Source: Desulfovibrio sp.
GTDB lineage: Bacteria > Desulfobacterota > Desulfovibrionia > Desulfovibrionales > Desulfovibrionaceae
Direction: 5' to 3'
Length of the DNA stretch: 64,000 nt
Assembly (NCBI GenBank): GCA_022839785.1
Contig: JALHJW010000012.1
Coordinates: 53,328-117,327, forward strand
In this document: positions 55,417 through 64,000 of the stretch, piece after piece
How positions within the stretch are numbered: position 1 is the first letter of the stretch
Layout: every line of letters starts with the position of its first letter
The notes under the pieces: model-generated
Told to the model about the DNA's origin: nothing
Databases searched by the model: none
Seen by the model: only the letters and a program-made list of their open reading frames with translations
Made by a program: the position numbers and the translations under genes

Positions 55417-57390
55417 CTAGCGCAGGCCGGGGCAGGCGTCCGCGTCCGGACCGTTCCAGGCCAGGGTGAGGACGGTGATGTCGTCGGCCTGGGGGGCCTT
55501 GCCCGCAAAGGCATGGACCTCGGCGAAGAGGGCGCGGGTCAGGAGGTCGGGCGCGCGTTCGCGCGTGCGGCGCAGGAAGCCCAGGAGACGCTCGTTGCCG
55601 AACAGCTCCTCGGCCTCGTCCTGGGCCTCGTTGACGCCGTCGGTGTAGGCCACGAGGGTGTCGCCGGGCGAAAGCAGGATGCGCCGCGTCTCGTAGGAAA
55701 GGTCCGGGATGGGCCCCATGGCCGTGCCCGGGGGCAGGGCCAGGAAACGCGCCGCGCCGTCCGCGCCGATCAGCACCGGCTGGTTGTGGCCCGCGTTGGA
55801 GTAGGCCAGTTCGCCGGTGCGGAAGTCGAGGATGGCGCAGAACATGGTCACGAAGAGCATGGCGTCGTTCTCCTCGGCCAGCTCGTTGTTGACCTTGGCC
55901 AGGATCACGGCCGGGTCCGGGTCCTGCTCGGCGATGCCCTTGGTCAGGGTCTTGGTCACGGCCATGAAGAGCGCGGCGGGCACGCCCTTGCCCGAGACGT
56001 CGCCCACGGAGATGAAGAGGCGGTGCTCGTCCAGGAGGAAGAAGTCGTAGAGGTCGCCGCCCACCTCGTAGGCGGGCTCAAGCTGGGCGTGCAGGCAGAA
56101 CGCCCCGATGTCCGGGAAGGGCGGGAAACGCTTGGGCAGGAAGCTCATCTGGATGTTCTTGGCGATCTTGAGCTCCGACTCCATGCGCTCCTTGGCCTTG
56201 GTCGTCTCCGTGAGGTTGGCGATGTACTCCTTGAGCGCGCGGCGCATCTCGTGGAAGGAGCGCGAGAGGTCGCCCACCTCGTCGCTGCGGCTGACCACGG
56301 GCAGGTCCACGTCCAGGTTGCCCTTGGCGATCTCGATGGTCTTGCGGGCCAGCAGGCGGATGGGCCGGGTCACGGCGGAGGCGATGAGCACCACCAGGAG
56401 CAGCAGCGCCGTGAAGCCGCCCGCGCCGATGAGCACCACGTCGCGGTGCAGCTCGGTGAGGTCGGCGAAGAGGTCGTCCTCGGGAATCACCAGCCCGAGG
56501 CTCCATTCCGCGCCGGGCAGCGGCGCGTAGTAGATCCAGATGGGTTTGCCGATGGCCTTGCCGCCCAGCCGGGCGAAGCCCTGCTGGCCGCGCACCATGG
56601 CCCGGCCCACGGTGCGCAGTTCCGGGTCGTCCGCCTCCTCGGCCCGGCTGAAGACGCTGGAGCGCATGATCAAGGCCTTGTTGGGATGCGAGACGATGCG
56701 GCCGGTGCGGCTGACCAGGAAGGCGTAGCCCGAGATGCCCGGATGCAGCTTGGCCACGATGCGCTGCAGGGACTCCAGGGAGATGTCCACGGTGACCACG
56801 CCGCGGAACAGCTTCTCGCCGTCCAGGTCCTGCCAGACGGGCACGGCGTAGGTGGCCATGAGGATGTTGCCGCCCGCCTCGTCGTAGTACGGCTCGCTCC
56901 ACTGCGGCCGCCCCAGGTGCTTGGGCAGCATGTACCAGTCCATGAAGGAGTAGTCGTAGTCCGCGCCCAGGGGGTCGTAGACCACGCGGCCGTCGCGCTT
57001 GACGAAATAGGGGGCCTCGCGCCGGGCCTGGCCCGCCCGGGCGTGATCCTCCAGGAAGAGTCCGCCGCCGAAGGCCTCGGGCGTGTCGCGCAGAAAGTCC
57101 GCGAGCATGACCAGGGCCTGGGGCTGTTCGATGACATGACTGCCGACGCCCTGGGCCACGGCCTCGGGCACGGTCTGCAACTGGTGCAGGACCTCCTCGA
57201 TCTTGCTCACCGTGGCCATGGTCAGGCTCTTGGCCGAGTTCTCCACGTTCTTGAGCAGCAGCGCGCGCGACTGCTGGTAGTTGTAGCCGAAGGCCACGGC
57301 GAAGAGCAGCGAGGTGGCGGTGAGGATCAGCGCGGCCAGCCGGACGGCCAGGCCGAGGCGGCGCGGGGGCGTCTTAGCGGAGCCGGACAT
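55417..57390 (-). CDS. Membrane SpoIIE/RsbU-type phosphatase with Cache-like sensor and HAMP
   Basis: The 657-residue protein has two membrane helices (about 15-35 and 325-345) around a double-Cache-like periplasmic sensor with RPQWSEPYYDEAGGNILMAT-type features near 155-170. HAMP and a SpoIIE PP2C domain from about 430 follow, with GGDLYDFFLLD, SVGDVSGKGVPAALFM and YTDGVNEA. It is likely a Ser/Thr phosphatase in a partner switch. It overlaps the NMT1-like binding-protein gene by 17 bases, so the binding protein may feed it ligand. Confidence 0.92.
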   Translation of the reverse strand: MSGSAKTPPRRLGLAVRLAALILTATSLLFAVAFGYNYQQSRALLLKNVENSAKSLTMATVSKIEEVLHQLQTVPEAVAQGVGSHVIEQPQALVMLADFLRDTPEAFGGGLFLEDHARAGQARREAPYFVKRDGRVVYDPLGADYDYSFMDWYMLPKHLGRPQWSEPYYDEAGGNILMATYAVPVWQDLDGEKLFRGVVTVDISLESLQRIVAKLHPGISGYAFLVSRTGRIVSHPNKALIMRSSVFSRAEEADDPELRTVGRAMVRGQQGFARLGGKAIGKPIWIYYAPLPGAEWSLGLVIPEDDLFADLTELHRDVVLIGAGGFTALLLLVVLIASAVTRPIRLLARKTIEIAKGNLDVDLPVVSRSDEVGDLSRSFHEMRRALKEYIANLTETTKAKERMESELKIAKNIQMSFLPKRFPPFPDIGAFCLHAQLEPAYEVGGDLYDFFLLDEHRLFISVGDVSGKGVPAALFMAVTKTLTKGIAEQDPDPAVILAKVNNELAEENDAMLFVTMFCAILDFRTGELAYSNAGHNQPVLIGADGAARFLALPPGTAMGPIPDLSYETRRILLSPGDTLVAYTDGVNEAQDEAEELFGNERLLGFLRRTRERAPDLLTRALFAEVHAFAGKAPQADDITVLTLAWNGPDADACPGLR

Positions 57391-58423
57391 GGAATTCCTC
57401 GTAGGCCGGGACGTCGGCGATCAGCCCTTCGCGCAGCAGGGCGCGGGCCACGGTTTCATAGGCCTCCCGGTCGAGACGCCCGACGTTCTCGGGCCTGCCG
57501 TCCGGCATCATGGCCGCGCGGATGTGGTCGAACATCCACTGCTGGTGCACGCGGTTGGTGGGCAGGTTGGCCCCGTTCACGTAGCTCATGGCGATGTCCA
57601 GGGCCTCGCGCGGGTGGGCGAAGGCCCACAGCCAGCCCTCGATGGAGGCCTCGACGAAGGCGCGGGCCGCCTGGGGCCGCTCGCGCCAGAAGGATTCGAG
57701 GCAGTACAGGCCGTCCTCGGGGAAATCCAGCCCCGCCTCGGCCATGGGGAAGACGGACAGTTCGTCCGGGTCCCAGCCCGAGTTCAGGATGGCGTGGTAT
57801 TCGTTGTAGCGCATGGCCGAGGCCGCATCCACGCCGTCGCGCAGGAAGAGGTCCACGGTGAAGCCCTGGGGCACGGGGATCACGGCGATGCCGTGGGTGG
57901 CGAAAAACATGTTGGGCTGGATGCGGAACTCGTCCCCCCACATGCTCACCCGCTTGCCGTCCAAGTCCGCGGGCACGCGGATGCCGCGCGCCTTCTTGGC
58001 CACCAGGAGCAGCGACCCCTGGCGCACCATCTGGGCCAGGTTGACCAGGGGCACGCCCGCGGCGCGATCGATGATCGCCTTGCCCAGGAACAGGGACCCG
58101 AAATCGGCCTTGCCTTCGGCCAGAAGCCGGGAGGGGGGCCGCGTGGCCCCGCCGCGCAGGATGGTCACGTCCAGGCCCCGGGCGCGGTAGAAGCCGCGCT
58201 GCAGAGCGCAGTAGTAGCCCGCGAACTGGGCCTGCGGCTCCCACTGCGGGATGAAGGTCACGGACTGGAGGGGCTGGGCGGCCGGGGCCGAGACGTCGGA
58301 GGTTCCGGTCTGGGCGCGGGCGGGCGCGGCGAGAAAGAGGAGCAGACAGACGGCCCACGCGGCCGCGCGCCATCCCGTCGCCCGCCTCGAGCTCATCATC
58401 TCATCCGGCATTGCGCCCGCCAT
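57374..58423 (-). CDS. NMT1/THI5-like periplasmic binding protein
   Basis: The 349-residue protein has a signal peptide (core AAWAVCLLLFLAAPARA) and the NMT1 fold: FIPQWEPQAQFAGYYCALQR near 55-74, ADFGSLFLGKA near 105 and the WMFDHIRAAM tail. Such proteins normally serve ABC importers of thiamine-type precursors, sulfonates or nitrate. No permease or ATPase is adjacent; it is instead coupled to a membrane phosphatase, suggesting a sensory role (inference). GGGGAG lies five bases before the ATG. Confidence 0.88.
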   Translation of the reverse strand: MAGAMPDEMMSSRRATGWRAAAWAVCLLLFLAAPARAQTGTSDVSAPAAQPLQSVTFIPQWEPQAQFAGYYCALQRGFYRARGLDVTILRGGATRPPSRLLAEGKADFGSLFLGKAIIDRAAGVPLVNLAQMVRQGSLLLVAKKARGIRVPADLDGKRVSMWGDEFRIQPNMFFATHGIAVIPVPQGFTVDLFLRDGVDAASAMRYNEYHAILNSGWDPDELSVFPMAEAGLDFPEDGLYCLESFWRERPQAARAFVEASIEGWLWAFAHPREALDIAMSYVNGANLPTNRVHQQWMFDHIRAAMMPDGRPENVGRLDREAYETVARALLREGLIADVPAYEEFHVRLR

Positions 58424-58573
58424 CCCGGCTCCCCGTCGTCCTTGCCCACGCGACGCTGCGACGCAGGGGCTTCGGGGAAGCTACACCTTTTCGTCCGCCC
58501 TGGGAACGGGCGGACGGGAGAAAAATCGCCCGGGCGGGACATGGGCCGCGCGTCTTCCCCGGCCCCCGGCGGC

Positions 58574-59236
58574 TCAGATGGCGTCCTTCTCGCACAGCGG
58601 CACGAGGGGCTCGAAGCTGCCGGTCTCGGGCAGGTAGCCGAGCAGCTCGCCGCGCTCGATGTCGAAATACCAGCCGTGCAGATGGCACCTCCCGGTCTCC
58701 ACGGCCCCGCGCAGCCAGGGGAAGGTGAGCAGGTTCTCCAGGGAGAGGAGGACCGCGGCCTGCTCGCAGGCCCGCTGCCGCACCCCGGCCGGAGCGCCGG
58801 GCATCTCCTCGTTCACGCGCTCATAGGCCGGACGCACGATGTCCATCCAGGGGCCGATGAATTCCCGCCCCTCCTCGGCCGAGGCCTGCATCAAGGCGTG
58901 GATGCCGCCGCAGTGGCCGTGGCCCATGACGATGACGTGCTCGACCTCAAGGTCGCGCACCGCGAACTCGATGGCCGCGGACACGCCGTGGTGCAGGCCG
59001 TCCGGTTCGTAGGGCGGCACGATGTTGGCCACGTTGCGCACCACGAAAATGTCGCCGGGCGCGGCCCGCATGAGCAGCGCCGGATCGGCCCGCGAGTCGC
59101 AGCAGGCCACCACGCAGGCCTTGGGGGCCTGCCCGGAGCGCAGTTCCTCGAAAAGCTCCGAGTCGGCGCAAAAATACTTCTGTTGAAAACGCCGGAAGCC
59201 GGCGATGAAGCGTCCGATATCATTGCCCATTTCCAT
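58574..59236 (-). CDS. Beta-class carbonic anhydrase
   Basis: The 220-residue protein has the zinc ligands C45 with D47-S-R49 in ACCDSRAD, and H106 and C109 in MGHGHCGG. It interconverts CO2 and bicarbonate in the cytosol. AGGG lies just before the ATG at 59236; an ATG two codons on is possible. It precedes the NMT1-phosphatase pair on the same strand, with a 150-base gap. Confidence 0.95.
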   Translation of the reverse strand: MEMGNDIGRFIAGFRRFQQKYFCADSELFEELRSGQAPKACVVACCDSRADPALLMRAAPGDIFVVRNVANIVPPYEPDGLHHGVSAAIEFAVRDLEVEHVIVMGHGHCGGIHALMQASAEEGREFIGPWMDIVRPAYERVNEEMPGAPAGVRQRACEQAAVLLSLENLLTFPWLRGAVETGRCHLHGWYFDIERGELLGYLPETGSFEPLVPLCEKDAI

Positions 59237-59248
59237 TTCCCTTTCACA

Positions 59249-59797
59249 TTATTCCGCGCCCGGCACAGTCTGCGCAAGGTCGAGGCGGTAAAACCTGGTG
59301 TCCACAGTCATCAGCGGAAACCCCGGCGGCAGCTCGTCCGTGGGTATTTCGCGAAAACCGTTGCGCTCATAGAATTTGTGCGCCGCCAGAAAAAAGGCCG
59401 TGGTGCCCAAAAAGATGGACGCAAAGCCCTTTTTCGCTGCCCAGTCGAGCAGAAGCGCGAGCAGGGCCGTGGCCACGCCCTTCTCCCGACCGCGCATGTC
59501 CTGGCGCACGAACATCTTGCGCAGCGCCCCGTTGCCGCCTCCGATGTCCTTGAGGGCGATGGAGCCCACGACCTCGCCGTCGGCGTCCAGGGCGACCCAG
59601 AAGTTGCCATGGCCCGCGAGATAGAAGCCCGGCACGTCGCACAGGTCCGGCTGCTGCTCCGGGGTGATGGGCAGGCCGTATTCCTCGCGCTGGATGCGCG
59701 AGATCAGGGCCACAAGGCCATGCGTATAGGACGCCTCCCAGGGGACGATGTGCGCAAAGGCACAGGGGGCGATGCGTGTCTGGGCCGTAGCCGACAT
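59249..59797 (-). CDS. GNAT-family acetyltransferase
   Basis: The 182-residue protein has the GNAT core: GNFWVALDADGEVVGSIAL, the acetyl-CoA-binding VRQDMRGREKGVATALLALL, and HKFYERNGFREI. Acceptor unknown. A longer frame starting at 59908 reaches into the AT-rich gap, but the ATG at 59797 places the fold at the usual distance. It ends 12 bases from carbonic anhydrase. Confidence 0.9.
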   Translation of the reverse strand: MSATAQTRIAPCAFAHIVPWEASYTHGLVALISRIQREEYGLPITPEQQPDLCDVPGFYLAGHGNFWVALDADGEVVGSIALKDIGGGNGALRKMFVRQDMRGREKGVATALLALLLDWAAKKGFASIFLGTTAFFLAAHKFYERNGFREIPTDELPPGFPLMTVDTRFYRLDLAQTVPGAE

Positions 59798-60161
59798 GTC
59801 GTGTTGCCGCCTGGTCAGCGGCTGGGGCGGAGTATCGTCGCGAACGCCCTTGGCGTCAAGGAGCACGCAGGACGCATCGACCCAGCCTATCGCCTGCGTA
59901 ATTTCCATTCCAATTTGCTATTAGATCTCATACAGCGCTTCTGTTACTCGCCATAAAATGCTTTTCCCCATGATATTCTCAATACAACTGCATATATGCT
60001 TGCTGAAATTTTGGCACTTGCATGGTTAATTAAAGCATATGAACATCATGTAACACGGATTGAGCACGCATTTTCCCCTGCCAAAGGTCACTATACATCC
60101 ACGGGAACACGTCAGGCGAATCCATGAGTTGCCAAACAACAGAAGCCTTCCGACCGAGATC
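59798..60161. other. AT-rich intergenic region between divergent genes
   Basis: About 360 bases without a gene. The 59941-60060 stretch contains 43 G or C in 120 bases, well below the neighbourhood, and includes the palindrome GCATATATGC (59990-59999). It must hold the promoter of the DUF169-ABC operon; no clear -35/-10 pair was found. Confidence 0.5.
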
Positions 60162-61022
60162 ATGAACCAATCCCCCGACTCACACCATGATGAAACCGCC
60201 GCAGACGTCGCCAAACTCGACGCCGCCCTCGGCTTTCGGCGGCGCATCGTCGGGGTGACCTTCCTCTTCGACCGGACCGACTACGAGCGTTCGCCCCTCA
60301 GGCCTGCCAAAGCATCCGGAACTTACTGTTCCCTGGTCAGGCTGGCGACCTGCGGCCATGCGAGGAAGGCGTCAGGCGCGCACATCGGCTGTCCCGGCGC
60401 GCGGCGGGCACTGGGGCTGAACCCGCCGGACGAGGAGTATCTTTCGGGCCGCCGCTACCTGTCGCTGGGACTGTACGAGGGCATCGCGCAGGCGAGGGAC
60501 ACGGCGGCGCAGGTCAGCCTGATGCGCGAAGCGGCTTACGGCGTCGCGGTGCAGCCCCTGGAAAACTGCGAGACTCCGCCCCACGTCGTGATCTGCATCT
60601 GCGATCCGAACCAAGCCATGCGCCTGCTCCAAGGCCGCATCCACGGGCATGGACCCGTCCTGCCCATGGGGAGCCTGGGCATGCAGGGGGTCTGCGCAGA
60701 GTTGACCGTACGTCCCTTCCGGACGCAGGAGATCAACGTCTCGCTCCTGTGCTCCAACACGCGCGCCGTCTGCGACTGGGAAGATGGTGAGCTGGGAGTG
60801 GGCATGCCGTACGCCGCCTTCCCCGATGCCGTGGCCGGGGTTCTTAGGACGCTGGATCCGACCGAGCCCGACCGCAAGAAGCTGCGCATCGCGGAGCGCT
60901 CCCGCAAACTTGGGACGGACGTGCCTGTTCGGTTCGGGACCGCTTACTACCTGACCCCGCGCTGCCCTCCGACCGCTTCGGGCGGCGCAGCCGATGCGCC
61001 GGAAAAGGAGAGACTGCCATGA
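60162..61022 (+). CDS. DUF169 family protein
   Basis: The 286-residue protein has DUF169 features: RRRIVGVTFLFD, CSLVRLATCGHAR, GCPGARRALGL, YGVAVQPLENCETPPHVVI and a late SLLCSNTRAVCDWEDGELGVGMPY. It is cytosolic with several conserved cysteines. Function of the family is unknown; some members sit with ABC importers, as here. The ATG at 60162 is chosen from alignment logic; the longer frame includes AT-rich leader. It overlaps the ATPase gene by four bases. Confidence 0.85.
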   Translation: MNQSPDSHHDETAADVAKLDAALGFRRRIVGVTFLFDRTDYERSPLRPAKASGTYCSLVRLATCGHARKASGAHIGCPGARRALGLNPPDEEYLSGRRYLSLGLYEGIAQARDTAAQVSLMREAAYGVAVQPLENCETPPHVVICICDPNQAMRLLQGRIHGHGPVLPMGSLGMQGVCAELTVRPFRTQEINVSLLCSNTRAVCDWEDGELGVGMPYAAFPDAVAGVLRTLDPTEPDRKKLRIAERSRKLGTDVPVRFGTAYYLTPRCPPTASGGAADAPEKERLP

Positions 61023-61882
61023 GCGGCGGCGCGGCCCCGCCCCTGACGCCGCTCCTGCCCCTGCCAGGTGGAGAGGCTGAAACCCCTCGTCTGGCGCTCC
61101 GCGCCGAAGGGGTGGTCAAGACCCACAGGCACAAGGGCCGGGGACGTCTCCGCGTCCTGGACGGCATCGATCTGCACGTCCGCGAGAGGGAGTTTCTGAC
61201 CCTCGTCGGTCCGAGCGGATGCGGCAAGAGCACCATTTTGAACCTCCTGGCCGGACTGGCCGAGCCGGATTCCGGCTCCATATCCGCGCACGGTCGCGGC
61301 GGGACGCCCCCCAGTCTCGGACTCATCTCCCAGACCGACACCCTGCTGCCGTGGCGGACCATCCGGAAGAACGTCGAAATTGGCCTCGAACTGCGCGGGG
61401 TCGGCACGTCGGAACGGCGGGAGACGGCGGAAAGGCTGATGGCGCAGGTGGGGTTGGCGGGCTTTGAGAACAGCTATCCCTTCGAACTTTCCGGCGGCAT
61501 GCGGAAGCGTGCAGCCGTGATCCGTACCTTGGCGTACGACCCGGACATCATTCTCATGGACGAGCCTTTCGTCGGCCTGGACGTGCAGACGCGGGACGCG
61601 CTCGAAGAGGACATCCTGAGCCTCTGGCAGCAGCACCGCAAGACCATCGTGCTCGTCACCCACGACCTGGCCGAGGCCATCACCCTCTCCGACAGGGTCG
61701 TCCTGCTGACCGCCCGCCCCGCCACCATCAAGGCGGAGTACGAAATCCCGCTGCCCCGCCCGCGCTCCGTCGTCGAGACCAAGTTCACGGAGCAGTTCGT
61801 GCACCTCCACAAGACCATCTGGCGCGATCTCAGCGCCGAGGTTCTAAAGGCATCCAGGAGCGTCCCGCATGGTGAGGCGTGA
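61019..61882 (+). CDS. NitT/TauT-type ABC transporter ATPase
   Basis: The 287-residue ATPase has Walker A GPSGCGKS near 63-70, signature LSGGMRKRAAVIRTL, Walker B IILMDEPFVGLD and H-loop VTHDLAEA. The GGMRKR signature is typical of TauB/SsuB-type importers. It starts in ATGA overlap with DUF169 and overlaps the permease by 14 bases. Confidence 0.93.
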   Translation: MSGGAAPPLTPLLPLPGGEAETPRLALRAEGVVKTHRHKGRGRLRVLDGIDLHVREREFLTLVGPSGCGKSTILNLLAGLAEPDSGSISAHGRGGTPPSLGLISQTDTLLPWRTIRKNVEIGLELRGVGTSERRETAERLMAQVGLAGFENSYPFELSGGMRKRAAVIRTLAYDPDIILMDEPFVGLDVQTRDALEEDILSLWQQHRKTIVLVTHDLAEAITLSDRVVLLTARPATIKAEYEIPLPRPRSVVETKFTEQFVHLHKTIWRDLSAEVLKASRSVPHGEA

Positions 61883-62648
61883 CAGACCGGAAGCGCTCCG
61901 CGACGCGGCGCTGACCTTCGCCTTCATCGCCATCGGGCTCGCCGCCTGGGAGTTCGCCGCAGCCAGGAAGCTCATCAACCCGTTCTACACGAGCAGGCCA
62001 TCCGACATCGGCGCCGACTTTCTCCAGTTCATGCTCGACGGGGAACTCTTCCGTCATCTCGCCGTAACTCTCCATGAGGCTTTTGGGGGCCTCGTCCTCG
62101 GCACGCTGGCGGGCATCGCCTGCGGTCTGGCCCTCGGCAAGATCGAGTGGCTGGGCAGACTGGTCGAGCCCATCATAACGGCCCTTTACGGCATCCCAAA
62201 ACTGGCCCTGGCGCCCATCTTCATCCTCTGGTTCGGACTCGGTCTCGAGTCCAAGATCTTTCTCTCGGCCCTGCTCGTCTTCTACCTCGTCTTCTTCAGC
62301 ACGTTCGCGGGCATCAGGAGCATCGATCCCGACATCACCGCAGCCATCCGGCTGATGGGCGCGAGCCGTTGCCAACTGGTCACCCGCGTCTTCCTGCCCT
62401 CATGCGTGCCCTGGATCCTCACGGGCATTCGCGGCGGCATCGGGGCCTCGCTGCTCGGCGCCATCGTCGGCGAATACATGGGGGCCAGCGCCGGGCTCGG
62501 TTGGATGATCCAATACGCCACCACAACGTATCAGATCGAGCGTGTCATGTCCTGCATCTTGGCGCTGCTGCTCATCGGTCTGGCGCTCAACAGAAGCCTC
62601 AACGCCTGTGAGAGACGCCTGCTGCGATGGCGTCCGGACGCCTCATGA
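61869..62648 (+). CDS. NitT/TauT-type ABC transporter permease
   Basis: The 259-residue protein has about six membrane helices and the coupling motif region AIRLMGASRCQLVTRVFLPS near 158-177, as in TauC/SsuC. It forms the channel for the binding protein encoded 87 bases downstream. Substrate unknown. Confidence 0.93.
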   Translation: MVRRDRPEALRDAALTFAFIAIGLAAWEFAAARKLINPFYTSRPSDIGADFLQFMLDGELFRHLAVTLHEAFGGLVLGTLAGIACGLALGKIEWLGRLVEPIITALYGIPKLALAPIFILWFGLGLESKIFLSALLVFYLVFFSTFAGIRSIDPDITAAIRLMGASRCQLVTRVFLPSCVPWILTGIRGGIGASLLGAIVGEYMGASAGLGWMIQYATTTYQIERVMSCILALLLIGLALNRSLNACERRLLRWRPDAS

Positions 62649-62734
62649 ACGCGTCGCGGATTCTCTCCCTCGGATCGATGCCTTACGTGGTCACACAAAT
62701 TCTGAAACGTACAGAAACACGAGGAGCCTGCTGC

Positions 62735-63748
62735 ATGCGCAAAGGATCAAAATTCATTACCGTGGCCGCCTTGTTGGCCGTTCTTGCGTGGGTATCCTGC
62801 GCCGATGCCCAGAGCGGCCAACAAAAAGCCGCAGGGACCAAGATCGTCATCGCCGAGGCGACCAGGGGCGAGGGCTGGCTGCCGGTCTACCTGGCGCAGG
62901 AACTGGGCTACTTCAAGGAGGCTGGGCTCGATGCGACGTTCGTCACCTACAAGGACGGCCCTCTGGCTCTGATGGGGTTGCTCAACGGGGACGCGCAGTT
63001 CTGCCTCATCGGCTTCGAGCCGGTGCTGATGGCTTATGAAAAGGGGCAGGCGAGCAAGGTCATGCTCACCACGCTGACCAGCCAGCCATACGTCTTCGCA
63101 AGCCGTCCAGGCCTCACGAGAATTGAGGATTTCAAGGGCAAGACCGTTTTCGCCGGCATGCCCGGCTCAGCGCCCTACTTCTTCGTCAAGACCATCCTGA
63201 AGAACGCGGGGCTCAACCCCGACAAGGACGTCACCTTCGCCAGCCTGGAGTACGGCGCAGAGATCGTGGCGCTCGCCAAGGGCGACATCGACGGCGCCTA
63301 CGTCAGGGCGACCCGGCTCCCGCAGCTTCGGGAGGCGGGCGCGAACGTCCTGGTCGATGCCACGGACCCTGCGCAGCATCGCGCGGTTTACGGCTCGGAC
63401 AAATACGAGGCCATGGCCGTGCAGATCACCGACACAATGATCAAGGAACGGCCCGAGATCGTGCAAACCTTTGCCGACGCCGTTTACAAGGCCATGGAGT
63501 GGCAGGCCGCGCACAACGACGACGAAGTGGCCCGCGCGGTTTCTCCGCTCTTCCCCGGCCGGAACATAGACGGCCCGCTCGTCGGCGTCCTCAGACGCTG
63601 CCTTTCGGCTGACGGTCAGTTCACCACCGAGGGCTACAAAGCCGTCGCCGACTTCTGCCTTATGAACGGCGTCATCAAGTCCGCGCCCCCCATGGCTGCG
63701 GTCATCGACCAGTCCTTCATGCAGAAAGCCAAGGAACGCCTGAAATAG
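62735..63748 (+). CDS. NMT1-like ABC transporter substrate-binding protein
   Basis: The 337-residue protein has a signal peptide (core FITVAALLAVLAWVSCADA) and the NMT1/SsuA fold: GEGWLPVYLAQELGYFKEAG, MGLLNGDAQFCLIGFEPV and GSAPYFFVKTILKNAGLNP. It delivers substrate to the preceding permease. GAGGAG lies about 9 bases before the ATG at 62735; the open frame upstream is not coding. Last gene of the DUF169 operon. Confidence 0.92.
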   Translation: MRKGSKFITVAALLAVLAWVSCADAQSGQQKAAGTKIVIAEATRGEGWLPVYLAQELGYFKEAGLDATFVTYKDGPLALMGLLNGDAQFCLIGFEPVLMAYEKGQASKVMLTTLTSQPYVFASRPGLTRIEDFKGKTVFAGMPGSAPYFFVKTILKNAGLNPDKDVTFASLEYGAEIVALAKGDIDGAYVRATRLPQLREAGANVLVDATDPAQHRAVYGSDKYEAMAVQITDTMIKERPEIVQTFADAVYKAMEWQAAHNDDEVARAVSPLFPGRNIDGPLVGVLRRCLSADGQFTTEGYKAVADFCLMNGVIKSAPPMAAVIDQSFMQKAKERLK

Positions 63749-63801
63749 TTACTCGCCCCCTCCTCGCCGCAACGCGTCAGGGGATGGAAACGATCCACAA
63801 C

Positions 63802-63835
63802 AAAAAGGCGGCCGTCGCGACGGTCGCCCTTTTTT
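63802..63835. terminator. Bidirectional intrinsic terminator
   Basis: A GC stem (63807-63828, GGCGGCCGT..ACGGTCGCC with loop CGCG and one G-T pair) is preceded by five A and followed by six T, so it can end both the binding-protein and convergent glmS transcripts. A second hairpin ACGCTCG-TG-CGAGCGT (63844-63859) lies at the glmS stop. Confidence 0.85.
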
Positions 63836-63858
63836 GCGTGCAGACGCTCGTGCGAGCG

Positions 63859-64000
63859 TTATTCCACGGTCACGCTCTTGGCCAGGTTGCGCGGCTGGTC
63901 CACGTCCTTGCCCAGGTAGTCGGCGATCTCGTAGGCGAAGAGCTGCACCGCCGGGAGCACGGTGAAGGCGCCGAGCACGCCCCAGACCTGGGGCAGGACC
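63859..64000 (-). CDS. glmS: Glucosamine-6-phosphate synthase, C-terminal end (partial)
   Basis: The last 46 codons of a gene running in from beyond the window encode a sugar-isomerase end closing with DVDQPRNLAKSVTVE, the invariant C-terminus of GlmS. GlmS makes glucosamine-6-phosphate from fructose-6-phosphate and glutamine for peptidoglycan and LPS. The rest lies outside. Confidence 0.92.
   Translation of the reverse strand, partial: VLPQVWGVLGAFTVLPAVQLFAYEIADYLGKDVDQPRNLAKSVTVE

Noticed and set aside
60011..60025. TTGGCACTTGCAT looked like a sigma-54 promoter
   Set aside because: Only five bases separate GG and GC; the -24/-12 spacing needs about ten.

Overview
The window looks like a chromosomal segment of a GC-rich deltaproteobacterium, most likely a member of the Desulfovibrionaceae. 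This rests on gene content and style: a TRAP transporter beside hydantoinase genes, a DUF294/CBS protein with an SSS symporter and its DUF4212 subunit, a PaaK-type ligase, cvpA-mazG, and two SpoIIE-type phosphatases. Genes are densely packed with many 4-bp ATGA or GTGA overlaps, and the intergenic gaps carry large GC-rich hairpin repeats. No rRNA, tRNA, CRISPR array or transposase was seen.

Layout. 1-360 is an AT-rich partial membrane-protein gene cut by the window edge, clearly different in composition from the rest. 390-8011 holds a thioesterase, a DctPQM TRAP transporter and, divergently, an HyuA/HyuB hydantoinase (oxoprolinase-type) pair. 8018-8660 is a VapBC toxin-antitoxin pair. 8803-13636 is a lipid/ester block: patatin, TesA, and divergent YbbA-YbbP. 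13686-17643 has a SpoIIE-type phosphatase, two hypotheticals and an RdgC-like protein. 18043-20886 is a polar amino-acid ABC transporter led by a small zinc ribbon protein. 21043-31594 has two hybrid histidine kinases lying between inverted copies of a repeat, a DnaQ-type exonuclease, a cNMP/CBS/DUF294 protein, and an SSS symporter with DUF4212 subunit and a 35-residue leader protein. 31859-35562 is cvpA, mazG, a six-cysteine secreted protein, hisC and cmk.

35793-40050 is the most unusual part. It is a tightly overlapping five-gene operon in which the Rad50/SbcC ATPase appears to be split. One gene carries Walker A, a coiled coil and a CxxC zinc hook. A separate gene at the far end carries the signature motif, Walker B and H-loop. 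Between them lie an Mre11/SbcD-like nuclease, a small coiled-coil protein and a CAAX-type membrane protease.

40217-48427 continues with a DUF3795 protein, a glycosyltransferase, a TrmN6-like methyltransferase, MurJ, and a chemosensory-like CheY-CheC-CheA set ending in a PAS-GGDEF diguanylate cyclase. 48536-59797 holds a TPR protein, MutM, a ChaN-PDZ lipoprotein, PaaK, an AMIN/Amidase_3 amidase, a second SpoIIE phosphatase with an NMT1-like binding protein, carbonic anhydrase and a GNAT acetyltransferase. After an AT-rich gap, 60162-63748 is a DUF169 plus NitT/TauT-type ABC operon. The window ends in the C-terminus of glmS.

Four short repeat types are described: A (long hairpin plus a TCGCGCTTCGCGG tail), B (CCAAGGGGCC stem plus CCGCCGGAGGC tail), C (79 bp, two inverted copies), and protein-level 39-residue repeats inside the Rad50-like coil. 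All functional statements are from reading motifs by eye; no database search was run.
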